Assembly: GCF_033958435.1 (NCBI RefSeq)
Contig: NC_134137.1
Location: forward strand, 121,370,001 to 121,434,000
Origin: Carettochelys insculpta
Lineage: Eukaryota > Chordata > Testudines > Carettochelyidae
DNA: 64,000 bases
Reading direction: 5' to 3'
Shown here: in pieces, positions 49,595 through 61,119 of the stretch
Layout: every line of letters starts with the position of its first letter
How positions within the stretch are numbered: position 1 is the stretch's first letter
Position numbers and translations under genes: made by a program
The notes under the pieces: model-generated
Database searches by the model: none
What the model saw: the letters and a program-made list of their open reading frames with translations, nothing else
Told to the model about the DNA's origin: nothing

Positions 49595-50380
49595 ATGGTG
49601 GCAGAGCTTTGTGACTTTTTCCTCACCCACAACTATTTCAGATTTGAGGACAAATTATACCTTCAAATCAGTGGCACTGCTATGGGCACCTACATGGCCC
49701 CACAGTATGCCAACATTTTTATGGCTGACCTGGAACAATATTTTCTCAGTTCTTGTCCCCTAGCACCCCTCCTCTACCTGCGCTACATTGATGACATCAT
49801 CATCAGAACCCATGGGAAGGAGGCTCTTGAAGAGTTCCACAGTGATTTCAACAGTTTCCACCCCACCATCAAACTTAGCCTGGACCAGTTCACAAGAGAT
49901 CCACTTCCTAGACGCTACTGTGCACATAAGCGATCGTCACAAATACCACCCAATACCAAAAACCCATAGACTGTTATGCTTATCCACATGCCTCCAGCTT
50001 CCATCCAGGGCACAGGACACAATCCATTGTGTACAGCCAGGCACTAAGGTACAACCATATTTGCTCTGAACCATCAGACAGAGACAAACATCTGCAAGAC
50101 CTTTACCAAGCTTTCCTCGAACTACAATACCCACCTAAAGAAGTGAGGAAACAGATTGACAGAGCCAGATGGGTACCCAGAGGCCACCTGCTACAAGACA
50201 GGCCTTGCAAGGAAAACAAGAGAACACCACTGACCATCACATACAGCCCCCACCTAAGGCCTCTCCAACGCATCATCAGTGATCTGCAACCCATCCTGGC
50301 CAATGATGCTTTACTCTCACAGAACTTGGGAGGCAGGCCTGTCCTCGCCCATAGACAGCCTGCCAACCTTAAATTCTGAG
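49595..50380 (+). pseudogene. Penelope-type reverse transcriptase remnant
   Basis: The first frame (49595-49969) carries GTAMGTYMAPQYANIFMADL and YLRYIDDIIIRTHG, the catalytic YIDD region, followed by FNSFHPTIKLSL. This set is typical of Penelope-like RTs, which are related to telomerase. After a frameshift near 49880, IHFLDATVHI-like sequence appears in another frame. The C-terminal segment (50029-50379) carries QDLYQAFLELQYPPKEVRKQ and ISDLQPILANDALL. The N-terminal fingers are missing because of 5' truncation. Confidence 0.85.
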
Positions 50381-50534
50381 TAGCAACTATATATCACAAC
50401 ACAGGAACGCTAAACCTGGAACCAATCCCTGCAACAAACCTCACTGCCAGCTCTGCTCACATATCTACACCAGTGATATCATCACAGGACCTAACATCAA
50501 CCATACCATCAGGGGCTCCTTTACCTGCACATCT

Positions 50535-50864
50535 ACTAATATAATATACGCCATCATGTGCCAGCAATGCCCCACTGCAATTTACATTGGCCAAACTGGA
50601 CAGTCTCTATATAAAAGACTAAATGGACATAAATCAGACATCAGGAATGGTAATGTACAGAAACCTGGGGGAGAGCACTTCAATCTCCCTGGACATTCAG
50701 TAACAGATTTAAAAGTAGCAGTCCTAAAACAAAGGAATTTCAAAAATCAGATGGAGGGGGAAATCTCTGAGCTGCAATTTATTTGCAAATTTGACTCCAT
50801 CAAGCAAGAATTAAACAGAGACTGGGAATGGCTCGCCCCTTGGGTGTTAATATCTCCCCATTAG
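50535..50864 (+). pseudogene. GIY-YIG endonuclease domain of Penelope-like element B
   Basis: The open stretch reads IIYAIMCQQCPTAIYIGQTG then QSLYKRLNGHKSD. The conserved IYIGQT turn, the Arg in KRL and the following H are those of GIY-YIG nucleases. It continues with EHFNLPGHSVTDL and ends near WEWLAPW, which closes the Penelope polyprotein. It is separated from the RT part by a frameshift near 50380. In the active family this domain nicks target DNA. Confidence 0.85.
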
Positions 50865-51513
50865 ACTCTGACAATGGGTCTGTCTGATATGACTTGTTTT
50901 TTCCTGTTTTGATACACACTACTGATAATGGGCTATTTCCACCTTGCTGAATAGACCTTGTCAGCTCTGGCCCTCCCTTTTACTGGGACCCCACTCTTTA
51001 AATACCCCTGTGGAAACCCGCCCCCCTCACTCCCGCATCTGACGAAGCGGGTCTTTGCCCACAAAAGCTTATGTTCCAAAATATCTGTTAGTCCATAAGG
51101 TGCCATAGGACTTCTTGTTGTTCTACAAAGAGAGAGTGCGGAACTCTCTTTTATATTCAAATTTGACACATTAACACGTGGTTTGAACTGGGACGGCAAT
51201 TACCTGGCCCATTATAAGGACTCTTTTACACACTTTGCTTTATCTGATTCTTGACACCGCCCCTCTGCTCTTCTGATTTGCCCACCTGGATTATAATTTT
51301 TCTGATTTGTCAATCTTGATAACAATTTTTGGTTCTCTGTGCCTTAAATATTGAGTTTGTTCTGGTAAGGCTGTGGTCTGAAGAAGTGGGTCTGTTCCAT
51401 GAAAGTTCACCACCTCTTAAATTATTTTGTTAGTCTTTAAAGTGCTACTGGACTGCCTTTTTGTTTTGATAGTAAACCCTTGAGTTGCTGTAGTGGCAGG
51501 TAGCCAGGAACCA

Positions 51514-51612
51514 GGTTCCCCTCTCCTCGTTGTTTGTGGGATCTGTGAAACTGACCAGCTCATGAGCTGGTCAGTTTCCTGGATCCCCACAAACAACGAG
51601 GAGAGGGGAACC
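51514..51612. repeat. Near-perfect 99 bp palindrome
   Basis: The arms are 51514-51562 and 51563-51612 and meet at CTCATGAG. They match at about 47 of 50 positions, with one single-base length difference and a three-base mismatch near GATCTGTG/GATCCAGG. It lies in the interior of the Tigger-like element. Confidence 0.9.
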
Positions 51613-51928
51613 AAGAGCCAGCCTTATTGGAGGCTACTGCTGGGGGATGGGCTGCGAGCCCAGCTGCTTCACAGCTGCGGAGCTGTGGGCCTCCCCACCT
51701 CCCAGCCGGGGACCCCACAGATGGCTTTGCTGGCTGGATGCTGCCCAGCCAGCTTCCAGCCACAGGTCCTCCCTGCCTCCCCACGGACCCCCCCAGCACT
51801 GTCCCACACAACCCTCTCATCTAAACACGAGATTCACGCATTTCAAATGTGTGAATTTTGAGTTATTAGTGTATCTGATTTACCTGTTACTGTTGTAGTG
51901 CACCAGTCTCAATAGTTTTTGCAAGTTT

Positions 51929-51951
51929 ACACACACACACACACACACACA
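51929..51951. repeat. (CA)n microsatellite
   Basis: About 11 CA units. Confidence 0.9.
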
Positions 51952-53034
51952 AACATGAATCCTAACTTGTTTGCTTTGCCACTCCCATCCCAATTCTTTA
52001 AGGCGCGTATGAGTGATTGAAGTGGGAGAGAATTTTATTTGAAAAGGGAAGAAAAGCTATTCTAGTTTCTCTTAAACACACAAAAATAAAAAACCTGTAA
52101 TGAGAACACAATTGGTTTCATCTGCAGTAGTATCTTTCCCACTTAAAGGAACATGCTTTAAAAACAATAGGTTACACCAATGTAACATCCCTCAGGTTAA
52201 AGCAGAGATGCATAATGTCCAAACACAATTTGGCATAACCAGTTTATTTTCATAGTAAATGGGATACATTTACATATTACATATATGTAAACATCAAAAC
52301 AATTCATGTTTCAGACTAATCAAGCCTTGTCATTTCTGTATTTTTTACATGTCACATTCCACCTAGCATTTAAAGTCCACCCAAGGCACAGCTGTTGACA
52401 GCTTTATCCTCAGTTTAGCTAAGATGATCCTGAATGACTTAGCAAGTTAGCATCAGGAAAATGCAGACGTAATGATGAAACATGCAAACCCACACATGTG
52501 TTTATCAGTATGACCCTTTCATCTGCCAATGCCCAAAATACACCACATTATGCTTTAAAATTTATCTATTGCACAAATGTCTATGCTTCTGTGAAGAAAA
52601 ACAAAGCCAGATGTCTTATAAATAGGAAGAAAATATTATTTGACTTTGTTTTTGCTGGCTCAAGACCTCATTTCTGCTACAGATCATGTAAGTTGCACTT
52701 CTACCTTTGATACTGGAGAATTCATGGTCACAACAGTCCAAGGTAGAAATACAACTATTTCAATTTTGAATAAACGGACACTTATTCTAAGCACTAGCAC
52801 CTTGATAATTAACACTATAGTAATTATTTAAATAATTATTCAATAATTAAATAATTATTCAGAAGGAATTCTGACTGCATACCAGCTAAGTCATCCCACC
52901 TTCTCACCAGTCTAGGATGAATGTTGTCAACCCTCTCCAAAACACCAAATTAAACAGATGTCACATCTATCCTATAAGGCAAAAAACACAGTCAAGTTCA
53001 CAAGATCTGTAAGCAATATTAGAACTGTATTACA
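51952..53034. other. Intronic sequence with nothing recognised
   Basis: This is AT-rich. An ATAATTATT-rich palindromic stretch lies at 52820-52860. There is no other feature. Confidence 0.4.
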
Positions 53035-53441
53035 GGCAATGTGTATACTACAAGATAATATCGATTAAGTCATTTAGTCCAATTTTTCCAAGTGCCCGTC
53101 TTCACTGTAAATTCCATTAGCTCGATTTATAGGGCACTATAAATTGTCATAATATCGATATTGTACTATCATAATAACCTGATGGGTTTAGCGTTCAGTT
53201 GGAATTTAAAATTCTAAATGCAGGGTAATGAGGAAGCACCATGCCTTTACATCGAATTCATTAGCCTCCAGACATGTCCAGTATGTGCCCCACAGTTCCC
53301 TGCTCTGGACTCTTCCATCTCCACTGCTCTCAGGTGCGGAGGAATTAGGCAACAGGAAGATTTTTTCAATCCCGCACCTGGAAGCCCCTGGCTGCAGAGT
53401 CATGAGAGGCACGCCTGTGGGGTCTGTGCAGACCCCTGCAA

Positions 53442-53830
53442 GATGTCTTTCTTTTTTCTGTGCTGCCTGGCACCAGCAGCTGCTCCCTCCCCACCTCCCT
53501 GCACCATGTGGCAGGTAGGCTGTGGGTGGGGGTCATGCTTGTCTGATAGGACAAGAAACTTCTTTTCAGCCATTTACATGATGTCCCACCCCCCACGTCT
53601 CCTCCCTTCCCTCCCAAGAGATACCATGCATCCTGGAACTCGCCCTTGCCCCCATCACATGGCAGCTCGTCTGTGGGTGGGGGTCACGCCTGGATGAGAA
53701 ACTTCTTTTCAGCCACTTACCTTTTGTCCTGACCCCCACATCCCCCCTCTTCCCTCCCTCCGGAGGCACCATGCAATCTGGAACTTTCCCACGCCCAGCT
53801 GCATCATGTGGCATGTGGTGGGCTTGACCC
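53442..53830. repeat. Imperfect tandem repeat, unit about 150 bp, about 2.5 copies
   Basis: The motifs GTGGGTGGGGGTCA(T/C)GC, AGAAACTTCTTTTCAGCCA and CACCATG(T/C)A recur at about 53525, 53670 and, in part, before 53516. Confidence 0.7.
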
Positions 53831-54013
53831 CGAACCAATAAAAACACATGCTGTGCAAGGTGCCGGTCAGCTTGTGTGTGGTGAGGATCCTGTAGGTGGC
53901 CAGGGGAAGTCTCCCTTGTCAATCATGTTTTTTGGTCAACAGAAGAAAATACTTCGTCACTAATGTGGCTGTCCTCTGGGGAAATTTTTGGATGGGCTTT
54001 AGCCAAAAGGACA

Positions 54014-54455
54014 AGGGGCTGGCTGCTATAGTCAGGGGTCTTTTAGCCACCCAGGGGAAGTGTCCCTGGGTGGTCATGATTTTCGGGGAGCCAGGGGTCC
54101 TTTAGCTGCCCTGAGCCATAACTGTTTCAATGATTTATTGTAGTTTCAATGTAGCACCCATGTCTACTTAAGCATATTCTTCTTCTAAGGGTCTTCTTTT
54201 CCAAGAGGCCTAAATCCAGATGCAGGTCCAAACCATACATCCAAGGGTAGGCACACTGTGAATAGGGGCAGGTGGTGGGTCTCCTTGAGCGGTCACAACT
54301 GTCGGGGCTGGCTATGACCAGGGGTCTCTTAGCCGACCTGAGACATAGCTGTTTCAATGATTCATTGCAGTTTCAGTGTAGCAACTATGTCTGCTTAAAC
54401 AGATTCTTGTTCTGAGGCTCCTCTTTGCCAGGAGGTGTAAATCCAGATCCAAGCC
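54014..54455. repeat. Duplicated block, two diverged direct copies
   Basis: GGGGCTGGCT, CAGGGGTCT(T/C)TTAGCC, CATA(A/G)CTGTTTCAATGATT, CAGTTTCAGTGTAGCA-like and TAAATCCAGAT(G/C) recur in the same order. The first copy is longer because of an added AGGGGAAGTGTCCCTGGGTG segment. Confidence 0.75.
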
Positions 54456-54956
54456 TGCAAAGATCCAGTGCTTTTTGCATCCTGTTTCCAAAAACCTGTC
54501 AGCTGGGGAAACCCAAAATCTTTTTTCTAATCATTCCTAAGTGCTTTACAACCCCTCCCCTCAATTATAAAAAGCATCTCTCTTATAAAGGCAAGCCAAA
54601 CCCCCTCTGGAAAAAGGGACATTTGTTTAACATGGCAGGGAAAAGAGGGGAATGAAATGTAAGAAGATGTCATCAGATACCCACACCTACTTGCAAGCTT
54701 TTTTTTTTTTTTTCTTTCCCGATGCTGCACGAGTAAAAATAGCCAGAATTCTACAGGGCTCAGGGAACTGTGAGTTAGGTCCCCACAATACACTGCTGCA
54801 GCACTCAATTTAAGCTACTTGTGTGTGGCAACAATAAGTTGATTTTGTGGGAAGCATGTGGGAATGCGAGGATGCTCAAAAACAGAACTGATAACACCCA
54901 GCGTTAATACATCAATGTTAAGAAAATTGATTTTAGCTCATAGTGTAGATGCAGCC

Positions 54957-56583
54957 TGTCCAAAATTACTTAACAAAAAAAGTGATTTTCATTGTTAGCC
55001 TAAATTATAACCACTGGTCTCAGTGGATGGAAGAGGCCCCCTTCTTCATCAAGAAATTTCCCTTTTATTTGATGTACAGCAACTTACATGAGCTTTGGGA
55101 AAAGAAATATCTCCTGGTTGCTGACTATAACAAACCAGATCTATAGTGCACACAAGAGTTCCTGTCTTTCTTCTGACAAGAAAAAAGGTACAACAATTTC
55201 TTCTATTAAAAAAGCAAATACCTATTCCAGCCATGATCTCTTTCAATGGTATGTAATCCTGGAAGCTGGACTCCAAACACCTTAAGGTGCTTTAATAGAG
55301 TGACAGGTAGCACAAAACGCTCTCAAAATCAGCCATACATTTTAAATGTCTTTTTAAAAGACAAATCCTTGTGCTGTCTGCTAAAGTGCTTCCCTTTCCG
55401 AACACCAAAACCCATAGCTCAACTTTGCCAGTAAGAACTCCTGCTGGAAAGCAACTACTCAAATAACTGTAAATATCCACTTCATGACATGCTCAGCCTC
55501 TCTAGACCTCCCTCCATATCTGATCACAGGACTCTACATTACTGACAATTTCTTTTCTAGAGTTAGTTCTGGGGCTTTCATTTTGAATATACCAGAACAA
55601 AATTTTCATCTTTCCCTCTTTTCAGTGCCTGTCTAAACATTTATACCATAACATCATGTGACGTATCACATTTCTGCACTCTTGCACATGTCTTCAGAAT
55701 GGGCATGCTGCATGGGGGCAGTGGGGAACAGTGTATTTTTACAATGTGATAACGAACACAAATTGTGAATCCTGATATAGACAAGGCAAACAGTAATTGT
55801 ACCATGGTGTTAACAGAGAAATTAGTTCAAGAAGCTCTGAGATTATTTGTGTTGCAATAAGCTCCTGAACATCCCAGCCAAGATCATGGTTTCATTGTGG
55901 AAGGTACTGTGCACAGAAATAGGAAGAGCTAGTCCATGCTCCAAAGAGCTTCAGATTTGAATAGGTGAGACGAAGTTTACGGAAAAAATGACACATTATC
56001 CCCATTTTGTAGATTGGAAACTGAGGCAGGGAGATTGACTGACTTGCCAAAGGTCACGTAAGAAGTCTGTCAGAGCTGGGAACTGAAAGCAAATCTCGAG
56101 TGCTGCCTCAGTGCCTTGACCAAGAAATTTATCCTTCGTCCTTTACAAGATTTCCAGGATCCCCTGGTGCAGATGTGTACTTCTCACCACACAGCCATCT
56201 CCCTAAAGCCAAAGTTGCCACCAGGGAGCTTTGTGGGATGGTGGTGGAGTCTTCTGTCATGCCGCAGTTAGACTGATTCTTCATTCTACTCACGGTGCTG
56301 TATGCTGCATGTTGCTGTAGCTGTTGAAGCCACAGTTCATTGTGTGGTCCTGTCCACTGCGAGTGTGATTTATCCAACCTTCTGTGATGGCTGTTCCGAT
56401 TTTGCTCATTTTGAGCAGGGGTACAAGGGTGCAGAAACATGACATTTACCTAGTGGATAGCTGCACACTTTCATTCCAGGTTGGAATGAAACACAAAGAT
56501 AATGCTGCCCTCCACCTTAAAAAAAGGAGGAAGCAAGAGAAACACTAAAGTGAAGAACAGTAGGCATCCTGATTCATCTAGAG
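54957..56583. other. Mostly unclassified intron with one MIR relic
   Basis: Apart from the MIR relic at 55985-56130, no feature was seen. Confidence 0.4.
55985..56130 (-). mobile_element. MIR SINE relic
   Basis: ATCCCCATTTTGTAGATTGG, AAACTGAGGCAGGGAGATTG, ACTTGCCAAAGGTCACGTAA and GTCAGAGCTGGGAACTGAAA follow the reverse-complement MIR consensus. This is the clearest MIR copy in the window. Confidence 0.82.
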
Positions 56584-56957
56584 CAGTGGTGTCCAATAGA
56601 AATTCAAGAATCTCCACCACCCCCTCCCTTCCGCTCAAAATAAATGCCCTCCTCATCCCCCAGAGCGAGGCACCACCTCTAGCACAAACTGCCAGCGACT
56701 CAGCAGAGCCACCGCTGCTGCTGCAGCCGCCGGGCCACGCAAGCCGCTCTGCAGCTGGAACTGGAGCTGCACAAGCTGCACTGGGGTCACAGGTGCCATG
56801 CCGGGGCAAGAGCCACAGGAGGAGGTGTCACTGCCATGCACTTGGCCCACCAAGTGGAGGGGCGCGTACACGTGTGGCTCTGAGGAGCTGCATTTCACTA
56901 CACCGCGGTATCCAGTTCTCCACACATGGCGAGCGGCAAGCATATTGGACACCGTGG
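56584..56957. mobile_element. hAT-like non-autonomous element
   Basis: Termini CAGTGGTGTCCAATAG and TATTGGACACCGTGG are inverted copies. The flanking 8-mers ATCTAGAG and GTCTGGAG differ at two positions. The interior is GC-rich, with CTGCTGCTGCAGCCG. The 263-codon frame at 56502-57293 runs through this element into its flanks and has no domain. Confidence 0.7.
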
Positions 56958-56965
56958 GTCTGGAG

Positions 56966-57140
56966 AAATGCCTCTCAACCTATTTACCATTATGGACCAC
57001 ATATGCAGCTGTGTGTGTTATGGGAGGCCCCATCCACACAATACACACTACCTATATGGCCTGAGGATGTCCCTGGGCCACAGCTACATGCTGCTTGGGT
57101 CAAAGTGGCTCTTGACCTGCAAATTGAGAACCACTGGCCT
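56966..57140. mobile_element. Second hAT-like fragment abutting the first
   Basis: GCCTCTCAACCTATTTACCA and TTGAGAACCACTGGC match the common hAT terminus pair of the AGTGGTTCTCAA type. It is short and diverged, and there is no clear target duplication. Confidence 0.5.
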
Positions 57141-57554
57141 AGGGAGAAAAGCTCTCTATTAGGTAAGAAAACTAAAAAGTTTCTTGACTCCGAACATAGA
57201 TTAAAAGTTTTAAAGAGAGTATTGGAACAAACAGTACAGTGGAGCTTTTCAAGTCTGACAGAAGTTCAAGGAAGGACAGATGACTCCAAATAATCCTTCA
57301 AATTCTTTGATCTTTGATGCCAACAATCTGTGACTCAGGGGAACACAGGGCCCTGTGATTGTGATATCTGAGCAAAGATTTAATGTTACCACATGAAATC
57401 CCTATTTTAAGTACATGTGCCTTTGTATCACAGTGCATTGGAGATGCTAATAAATAGGCTGCGATTTTCTTGAGAACAGGATTTGTTCACAGAACTGTAA
57501 CTATTACTTTATGGGTATAAGCCAAAGTCTATTTAAGTCGATTTTAAAAAAAAG

Positions 57555-57700
57555 ACTTCCGCTGGGGAAGCTGGGGAGAAGCCGGGCCTGGCTCCTGCAA
57601 ACCCAAGGAAGCCAGGATCCAGGCTGCTGGCTGGTTCCCAGCTACCCCTCCACTCCACGAGTAACGCAAAATTCAAATGATGCAAGAGTGCACAGGAACA
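57555..57700. mobile_element. Tigger/pogo-like fragment
   Basis: It shares the GAAGCCAGGATCCAGGCTGC, TGGTTCCCAGCT and AACGCAAAATTCAAATGATG stretch with the interior and right side of the element at 34007-34363. The termini are missing. Confidence 0.55.
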
Positions 57701-58585
57701 TAACCATCAGATAACTCACACAACTGTAGTAGCTTCTCATGCAGGCATAGCGATGTTTTCTTCATTTCAGTTTACTCAGCTAATTCTGTGCAATGACAAC
57801 TTTGAACAAAGTAGTCATTGCAAAGAAACTAACTGGGAATTGAAAAACCATGGAAGCTTGTTTATTTCTTGCAGTCTATAAACCAGCTGTGAACGATAAT
57901 CCCTACCAACTCTAAAATCTTGAGGGACATGAAAACCAGAAGCAATTAGTTCTCATTGATTAGGAACTATTAAAATATGCTGACATGTAACTAAATATAG
58001 ACTTTATATTAAATTTGTTAATTTTTTGCTAGGAGGGCTGACTACATCAATATATATTCATTTTATATACTTACATGGCTTAACACATTTAGTTAGGCTC
58101 TTAAAAATGTAAAGATTATTATGTTAGAAATGGTAAATTATGCTTTTCATATTTTACTGATGACTTGTGTCAAGCTTTATTTGGATGGAAACACAACAGC
58201 TTTTTATTAATTTAATCAAGCTTAAATAGGCTGGGGACATAAAAGAAATAGTTTACAAAATGCATGTTGCACTTAAAACTGAAGTATTTTAGATAATTGA
58301 ATTAATGTGAATTGAATCAACATTTTCTTTAGGAAAGTAACTAAAAGTACAATGGCAAAACAAGGTTAAAAATCAATTATTTAAACCCATGTTTCCTGCT
58401 TGCTGATCTAAAGCATGATGATTTAATTTGCTTTGATTTAATTCAATACATCCTGTATGAAATATCAAATCATAACTGTGCAGTTTTGAGGTCTTTTTCC
58501 TTTTCATAAAAATTCCATGACGGCTTACTGAAATAATTACACTGTGAAGATATATGTTGATAGATCGATAGATTCACTCTGTGGC
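57701..58585. other. Intronic sequence with nothing recognised
   Basis: This is very AT-rich with no feature. Confidence 0.4.
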
Positions 58586-58586
58586 T

Positions 58587-58770
58587 ATGTCTACACTAGC
58601 CCAAAACTTCCAGATGGCCATTTTGAAGTTTACTAATGCAGCGCTGAAATACATATTCAGCACCTCATTAGAATGCCGGCAGCTGCGGCACTTCGAAATT
58701 GACGCGGCTCATCCAGACGGGGCTCCTTTTCGAAAGGACCCCGGGAACTTCGAAATCCCCTTATTCCTAT
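58587..58770. mobile_element. PIF/Harbinger-like element, left part
   Basis: It starts GGCTATGTCTACACTAGCCC. It has subterminal CATTTTGAAGTTTACTAATG and GCACTTCGAAATTGACG motifs, and ends within TTCGAAATCCCCTTATTCC. The right terminus is missing. Confidence 0.75.
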
Positions 58771-61119
58771 CTGCTGCATTTGTATAGCATATTCACACTT
58801 TTTTTTCCCATTATTCCTCCACACTCCCTTCCACTTCCCAAGAACTTAGCACAGTATGCATTCTTCACTGAATACTACACATTTACTAACCTGGAACATT
58901 TCTGTTCACAATAAGATAAAGTATGATTTTGCCAAACTGTTGGGGGAAAAAAGCATCAAGACTGAGAAAATAAACTAACTTAAAATAACGTTGCAAGGAG
59001 TGACGAAGTGTACCTGCTCTACACTGGACCGGAAGCGGTTAGTACCTGCTGTGGGTGGAGGAAGTCCAGTCCCACCCCCTAGTCACACTGGGCATGCTCC
59101 ACGTGCTGGGCTAGTCTAAAAGGGAGCAATTCAGCTCAGTCTGCACTGGGTGCCAAGAAGAAAGGACCTAACACAGGAGTTCCAGAGGTGAGCTCTCTCT
59201 GGACCCTGACAGTGGGATCCAGAAACCCAGTAGACTGGCACTAGTCAATGGAGACCTGGAAGGTGACTTAGGCTATAGTTCTTGAAGACCCTGACAGCAG
59301 GAAGTGACCCAGGGAGGGTGCATGAATGGTATCTCTCACTCAAGTAAGCTTAGCATGTTTTGGTGGGATCCTCCACTGAGCTAACGGTAGACTCTTTCAC
59401 CTCTGACAGGGCTCCAGGCCTTGTGGTGGGCCTGGGCCTCACCAATGGGGCTGTTACTCCACCCTGAACATCTACTAACACCTCTATAGACAGTGGCCTC
59501 CATAGACAGTGCACTGCCCTGCACCTAAGTTCTGGCTGTTGTGTGGGGCAGCATGGCCTAAATCCAATCCCATAGGCTCTGGCTATGAGACCATGCTGCC
59601 CTGCAACCAGGGACCGCCCTACAGACTCTGCCCAGCAGACCACATGGCCCTGCAAGGAAGGGCTATCTGCATAGACTCCAGCCGTTAGGCTGCACTGCCT
59701 GCGGGTGATGGACTGACTCAGGTGCCTGACAGACCAGCACCATTAATAGTAATGTCCACACCCCTGACCACCTACCCTCTTCGAACACGATGTACCTATG
59801 CTGCCACACAAGGAAATGAAAACGTCTGGGCTCCTAAAACAATGGGTTTCAAACTATGGGCATATATACTATGATAAAGGGATCTGTGAAAGATTGTCGT
59901 CACCAGAGAACAATGGTTTTCAACCTGCAGTCTGCAGACTCTTGGGAATCCACTGACTGTCTAAGATTTCCAAAGGGGTCTTCACTTTCCTTTGAAATTT
60001 TTTGCCACAAATAATTTTGTCTTCAAAAATACCCTAAAACAAATACATTTGGAAGTCAGATTGATTAAGAAGTTTTTAAATCTTTTTGCCCCATCCTGAA
60101 AAAGAAGTGGGCTTGGGGCAGCTCTTTATCCTTCTAAATGGTTGTCTACATGGTCAGTCAACACTCAGCCAGTCAGCTATAAACTTACAGCGTGCTAATC
60201 TCCCAACACACATTTGCCATGTGGTCCCTGCTGCCAAAGCAACAGTTCCAAGGTGAATGCTGCCATCACACACCTTGAAAATTTGCTGAAAAGCGCTTTG
60301 ACCTGTGTTTGTTTGAAACAGGAGAAGATCAAAGAACTCTATGGAGGTGTCACTGAATAGCAGCAGAGTCTGAATAACCACTTAGGGCGCAGCAAACTAG
60401 ATCACAGGTACAGAATGTCCCAGTTTGCTGTGCACCAAGTGGCCATATAGACAAGTCCTGAAGCAGATAATTGGAGTGCTATGGACTTTACTGTAAATCA
60501 TGTTTTCAGACATGACCCTAGAAGCAGAATTCTTATCTATTTTGCACAGACACCAAAAAAATTCTCATGGGACCTTGAACAAATAAAGGGTTTGTCCTGA
60601 TGTTCTGGGTGAAGTGCCTCCTTCCTCTACCACTCTTACACTATGAGACCCACTAGCTATTGCTCCAAAGCTGGCAGCATTTTAGTAATGCTACATGAGG
60701 ATAGTTTTTAAAGTAGTTTGGGATTTTTTTTTCAGATTAAAAGTTGGTGGGTGGCAGCATTCACCTTAAGTGACTCCTAAAGGCTGAGTATGGTACTGTA
60801 ATTTTCCCTCCCTGTAAATTGCTGACCTCACTAAGTGGATCTTCAGTGACTCAGTCCTCAAGCCAAATCACATGGACGAACCCCTTCCAGGATAGGGAAA
60901 GTTAAACTGTCTGCCCTACCCAAGGTCTTCAGCCCCATTGCTGGGCCCTTCGCATCCTGCTCTTCATGCTTTCTTCTAAAGAAGGCCTGTCCCTTTCTTG
61001 GGACTTAGGCCACTTTGCTAGAAGTCAAATCCAGCAGGAAATCCAGAGATACACACAAATCCAGGTTCCAACCCAGGACCTTGCATGCAGATGCCATATA
61101 CTGCTTCCTTTAATTAGTT
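58771..61119. other. Intron with probable but unclassified repeats
   Basis: A GC-richer block at 59000-59760 contains repeated CCCTGACAG and GGCTCTGGC(T/C)ATGAGAC-like motifs and may be a decayed retroelement piece. At 59845-60020, CAATGGGTTTCAAACTATGG and CAATGGTTTTCAACCTGCAG suggest hAT-like relics. No gene was seen. Confidence 0.35.

Larger units (their letters stand above)
49555..51122 (+). mobile_element. Penelope-like element B, 5' truncated, inserted into element A
   Basis: The 1,568 bp insert is flanked by exact copies of CTACAAAGAGAG (49543-49554 and 51123-51134). It starts inside the RT gene and ends with the 3' sequence AAAAGCTTATGTTCCAAAAT then ATCTGTTAGTCCATAAGGTG, CCATAGGACTTCTTGTTGTT. 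The inverted arm of element A near 48957-48981 keeps the uninterrupted form of the target, which supports the insertion boundaries. Confidence 0.88.
48495..51470 (+). mobile_element. Penelope-like element A with inverted 3' arm, flanked by 13 bp duplication
   Basis: The complex is flanked by exact copies of AGTAAACCCTTGA (48482-48494 and 51471-51483). It starts with antisense 3' sequence: a short copy at about 48518-48612 and a longer one to about 49060. It then switches to sense orientation at about 49060-49554. The sense part includes a decayed GIY-YIG endonuclease motif (CQQCPHTMYIGQTVNTLQQR near 49354). After an internal insertion (element B) the sense 3' region resumes at 51123 and ends at 51470. 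Penelope-like elements are known for inverted and tandem partial copies and for variable target duplications. It has no intact ORF. Confidence 0.82.
48481..51871. mobile_element. Tigger/pogo-like element interrupted by Penelope-like elements
   Basis: The left terminus CAGTAAACCCTTGA follows TA at 48479-48480. The body resumes at 51484 after the inserted Penelope complex and ends near 51871 with a diverged right terminus followed by TA. Without the insertion it is about 400 bp. It contains a near-perfect palindrome at 51514-51612 and resembles the elements at 34007 and 63109. Confidence 0.7.
53035..54956. mobile_element. PIF/Harbinger-like element, about 1.9 kb, with internal tandem repeats
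   Basis: The left end GGCAATGTGTATACTACAAG and the right end (reverse complement) GGCTGCATCTACACTATGAG both align to the GGCTATGTCTACACTA terminus. Subterminal ATATCGATT and AATCAATTTTC motifs also mirror each other. No matching three-base duplication was found. Inside are imperfect repeats of about 150 bp (53442-53830) and a duplicated block (about 54014-54229 and 54304-54455). No transposase was recognised. Confidence 0.55.

Noticed and set aside
56502..57293. 263-codon plus-strand open frame, the longest in the window
   Set aside because: It runs across hAT-like elements (56584-56957 and 56966-57140) and into their flanks, and shows no domain or splice context.
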